Below, in pieces: positions 8,595 through 10,576 of a stretch of 10,576 nucleotides of DNA. Origin of the DNA: Phoronis ovalis (Eukaryota; Phoronida; Phoronidae); the NCBI GenBank assembly GCA_028565635.1, contig JAOXYB010062267.1, positions 1-10,576 of the forward strand, written 5' to 3'. The stretch's first letter is position 1, and the number at the start of each line of letters is the position of its first letter. Both the position numbers and the translations under genes were made by a program. Under the pieces are notes generated by a model. That model was not told the origin of the DNA. It was given only the letters and a program-made list of their open reading frames with translations, and did no database searches.

Positions 8595-8703
8595 CACTGC
8601 GCTGCTCTTTTCATTAACAGGAAGATGTTGTGACATTTGTTTGACAACGTATACAGTAGCATTTTATAGTATTGTGTTAACTTTGAGGTAGTGCAATGAC
8701 ACG
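8595..8703 (-). CDS. Internal coding exon upstream of the RRM exons
   Basis: An exon of 109 bases: two bases, 35 codons, two bases. The acceptor is good, with a pyrimidine-rich tract running into TTTACTGCAG. The donor is strong, CAGTG|GTAAGCC. The reading starts CHCTTSKLTQYY, continues through a hydrophobic helical stretch (KMLLYTLSNKCHNIFLLM) and ends KRAAQ. The split last codon TG joins the single G that opens the next exon at 6888, making TGG (Trp), so the phase fits. The block is richer in G+C than its surroundings. The 76-codon plus-strand ORF at 8461-8691 is, in this view, its antisense shadow. That ORF is itself preceded by a plausible plus-strand acceptor at about 8552, which is the main reason for caution. 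No family match is recognised. Confidence 0.45.
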
Positions 8704-8813
8704 CTGCAGTAAACGGTGAAACAGGTTATGAGACTCTAAAAGTATCTATATATACTAGTTATTGGTATATTTGAATAAATCATAAGATGCTTGATACGGA
8801 GGTTAGTTGGTAC

Positions 8814-9001
8814 GAAAGTTAGGAGGCCACGCAAATTTCATCACTCTGCTTGAAACATCTGAGTCCTTACATAAAACATGATGGACAAACATAAAGAAGT
8901 GATGAATATACCCCCGGATATTTCCAGAGAAGGTTCGAATCCGCAAGGAGTTTTCTTGAATACTTATAATATGAGTTATTTCTCTTACAGATATCGTTAT
9001 A
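8814..9001 (-). CDS. Weak candidate exon further upstream in the same gene
   Basis: A minus-strand block with 62 whole codons, one base left over at each end. The acceptor is reasonable (TCTCTAGTTAACCCAG|T), but the donor is poor (AACTTTC|GTACC). The outgoing base C joins CG at 8703 to give Pro, so the phase is right. The reading includes RIRTFSGNIRGYIHHFFMFV and ends VMKFAWPPNF. If spliced, the intron to 8703 would be only about 110 bases. If not spliced, the frame stops at TAA (8805-8803). The doubt is that a second minus frame and a plus frame (8878-9126) are also open here. The stretch may simply lack stop codons, or it may be old coding DNA. Confidence 0.25.
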
Positions 9002-9304
9002 CTGGGTTAACTAGAGACTTTCGAAATAAAAAAAATTATATTATTTTTCTAAACAGTGTTAAAACTAAACTGTCACCAATTATCATGCAAATACAATACG
9101 CTGGGGTATTTTTTGTCCCTGTTTAGAAGATGTGTATATTTTCAATTCTAAAAATTTCAGGATAACGCAGAATCAAGTATCAGTGATTGAAGATTAGATG
9201 CTCGAATCTGTGGACATAAATCATGAACATCTCAGCTCAGTTACCCATGTTCAGCAAAACCAGGCCTGGAGAATAGTTTATAGAATGGTTTTATTACTTT
9301 TTAG

Positions 9305-9431
9305 AAAATGAATACTTACTTCGGCCTGAAGGAATATTTCCGTACCTACATAAAAATCAAACAGATCAGTACAAAGATATCCCAAGGTGTCTCAGAAAAT
9401 TCAATTTACTTAAAGGAGATGGCGACGACAG
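9305..9431 (+). CDS. Plus-strand coding exon candidate of an unrecognised gene
   Basis: A block of 127 bases with 41 whole codons. The acceptor is strong (TTTTATTACTTTTTAG) and the donor is acceptable (GACAG|GTATAT). The reading starts NEYLLRPEGIFPYLHKNQTD, continues QYKDIPRCLRKFNLLK and ends GDGDD. Composition is hydrophilic and protein-like. The same frame is open upstream to 9274 (FIEWFYYFLE before NEYLL), so an earlier acceptor is also possible. A competing signal exists on the other strand: a 26-base block at 9345-9320 has a good acceptor (GATTTTTATGTAG) and an excellent donor (GAA|GTAAGTATT), and could be a micro-exon of the RRM gene. The two readings exclude each other unless the genes overlap. 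I favour the plus strand because of the longer open frame. No family recognised. Confidence 0.42.
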
Positions 9432-10328
9432 GTATATACATTGTTTATAAAAATGTATAGATATTTCAAAACTTGCATTGATACACTATGTACACACCCA
9501 AGGAGCACTTGTACAAAAGTTAGTATAGGCTGAGATGTAAGGTAAAATCTCTTATTCATTTAATTAGTGCTTTCCTATAACATACCCATTGGTAAATACC
9601 TATGCATCGAACCTGTGAAAGTTATTTTATTTTTCTCAAAATTGTTGGAGTTTCCATTTGTTATAGTTAAAGGGGACCCTCATAAGAACAGCACAAACTG
9701 GTTCTTATCTTCTTTCTACATGAAAAAGTAGTCATCAGTTTTCTTATTTTAATCTATGGATTTAAAATAGGGATCAGAAGCTATTATCACTGTGAACATT
9801 TACTTTTTATTAAGATAATACGAGTATTTGATAATTTGGCATAAGGGTGCAACTGATTTTCCTATCCATCTCAATTGTAACATATTGTCTTCTAAGAAAT
9901 AGTATATTTAATAATTCTTCGCGTAATGGGATTGTGTTCAGTCACACATAACGACGATCATGTCCCGTTCTCTGCTGCCGAATTTTGTGTAGGGTAAATT
10001 AACAAAAAATGACCAAATGAGCATATATACAGCGGATCCGGATTTTTGATCAAATACCAGAGAGGGTTCGGATGTTTTATTCCCTTTTATCAGCAAACAG
10101 GGTTTTTTATTTTTAGCATACCAAGTTTTATCAGCACACACAAATTGTGTACAAACGTTTTAGCAAACAGTTTTGTTTTGGCAAGAAAAACATGTTAAGA
10201 GTATCCGGTTTTTAATGACAGGCCGCACACCCCTACGGAAAAAGTTTGTGACTCACCCCTGTTGATTTGGTAGCTTGTATTTTCCTTGCTACATTTTGTC
10301 GTAATTTTGTCCAGTTGTTTTACTTTAG
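9432..10328 (+). other. Probable intron of the right-end plus gene
   Basis: Starts GTATAT after the exon at 9431. Bases 9432-9940 show no open block or repeat worth naming. The right part carries the hAT-like end listed separately. Confidence 0.3.
9940..10261 (-). mobile_element. Terminal part of a hAT-like DNA transposon
   Basis: Read on the minus strand from 10261, the sequence begins CAGGGGTGAGTCACAAACT and goes on through TTTTTCCGTAGGGGTGTGCG to GCCTGTC. Animal hAT elements of the Charlie type often start CAGGGGTG followed by a TCAAACT-like run and a subterminal GGCCGCA-like block, so the match is to a known terminal style. Bases 10262-10269 (TTGATTTG) would be the 8-bp target duplication, but I found no matching inverted end with that flank to the left, so the partner end is missing, degraded or outside my reading. 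The inner limit at about 9940 is a guess based on a change in texture. No transposase is seen. The 67-codon ORF at 10141-9938 inside it is not transposase-like. Confidence 0.4.
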
Positions 10329-10429
10329 CTTTGAGATACAGGCAAAGAAACGAATATCTAATATTCACAAATTTAGAATTTACCCGGCTGGATACACAAT
10401 TATTACCAGAAGTGTGCCATATTTCACCG
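10329..10429 (+). CDS. Candidate next exon of the plus-strand gene at the right end
   Basis: An exon-like block ending at a good donor (TTCACCG|GTAATG). There are two possible acceptors: TTTTACTTTAG (exon from 10329) and GAGATACAG (exon from 10342). Both accept the AG left at 9431 in phase, but give different frames. The first reads FEIQAKKRISNIHKFRIYPA, then GYTIITRSVPYFT. The second reads QRNEYLIFTNLEFTRLDTQL, then LPEVCHISP. Both look plausible as protein and I cannot choose. The intron from 9431 would be about 900 bases and would contain the hAT-like end. Confidence 0.3.
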
Positions 10430-10576
10430 GTAATGTAAATTCAATATGCCACTATACATTGATCAGTTTATCATAAACCTTCTGTTAAAGGTTAGGATCA
10501 AAAACATTAATTGCGGCGAAATTGAGGGAGCCAGTTAAAAGCTTAATTATTAATATTTAAGCATTCCCATATTGAA

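Larger units (their letters stand above)
1231..8703 (-). other. Split gene (exon chain) encoding a divergent RRM-domain protein
   Basis: Gene-level entry for six minus-strand blocks listed separately below. What is seen: each block is open in one frame, flanked by GT and AG, and the codon phases agree at every junction (2, 0, 0, 0, 1). The joined product is about 202 residues, or 206 with the longer acceptor at 1980. It has a helical N-terminal stretch, an RRM-like fold at about residues 45-115, and a basic C-terminal tail ending at TAA. Introns are 1.7 kb, 293 bp, 384 bp, about 4.0 kb and 480 bp. What is inferred: one transcript contains all six. The three RRM exons are firm and the flanking ones less so. 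The true 5' end is not identified. No AATAAA lies just downstream of the stop; the first complement of it is near 487, so the 3' end is also open. The RRM suggests RNA binding, but I do not recognise the family. Confidence 0.6.

Noticed and set aside
8461-8691. Plus-strand ORF of 76 codons, with an acceptor-like CACTATGTCACAG
   Set aside because: It is antisense to the exon at 8703-8595, which has splice sites on both sides and fits the phase of the RRM exon. The plus reading has no clean donor.
8800-8945. GGTTCGAATCC at 8932-8942 resembles a tRNA B box, with an A-box-like TTAGTTGGTA at about 8803
   Set aside because: The spacing is about 120 bases, too far for a tRNA. No cloverleaf arms pair around it, and a SINE cannot be shown from one copy.
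1-10576. Bacterial operons, CRISPR arrays, phage or plasmid modules
   Set aside because: No ribosome binding sites, no tightly packed long ORFs, no regularly spaced repeats. All coding signals are split by GT-AG introns.

Overview
This window looks like eukaryotic, probably invertebrate animal, genomic DNA. By eye it is strongly A+T-rich. No frame stays open beyond about 90 codons, and there are no bacterial ribosome binding sites or packed operons. The only convincing coding signals are short open blocks bounded by GT-AG splice sites. I cannot name the species or phylum. No gene here is complete beyond doubt.

The main content is a split gene on the minus strand, read from right to left across about 1.2-8.7 kb. 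Six blocks (8703-8595, 6888-6798, 6504-6451, 6066-5968, 1968-1833, 1352-1231) join without breaking frame and give about 200 residues ending in a stop. The middle three form a divergent RNA-recognition motif (RRM) of the RNP2-like VYAKGF type. The last two form a C-terminal part I do not recognise. One more upstream block (9001-8814) also fits in phase but is weaker. A 52-codon block with a stop (5700-5545) could be an alternative last exon.

The roughly 4-kb intron between 5968 and 1968 holds plus-strand coding signals. A spliced exon at 2946-3059 encodes a classic signal peptide. It joins in phase to an amphipathic-helix exon at 3860-3936 and possibly to a last exon at 4721-4865, with AATAAA at 5017. 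If real, this is a small secreted-protein gene nested antisense inside the RRM gene. This is the most unusual arrangement in the window, and it is an inference.

At the right end, 9305-9431 is a plus-strand exon candidate of 41 codons. A second candidate, 10329-10429, fits it in phase. The intron between them carries what looks like the end of a hAT-family DNA transposon (CAGGGGTGAGTCACAAACT on the minus strand, outer end at 10261). The rest is intron or intergenic A+T-rich DNA with small hairpins and one short tandem duplication. I see no tRNA, rRNA, CRISPR or virus-derived gene.
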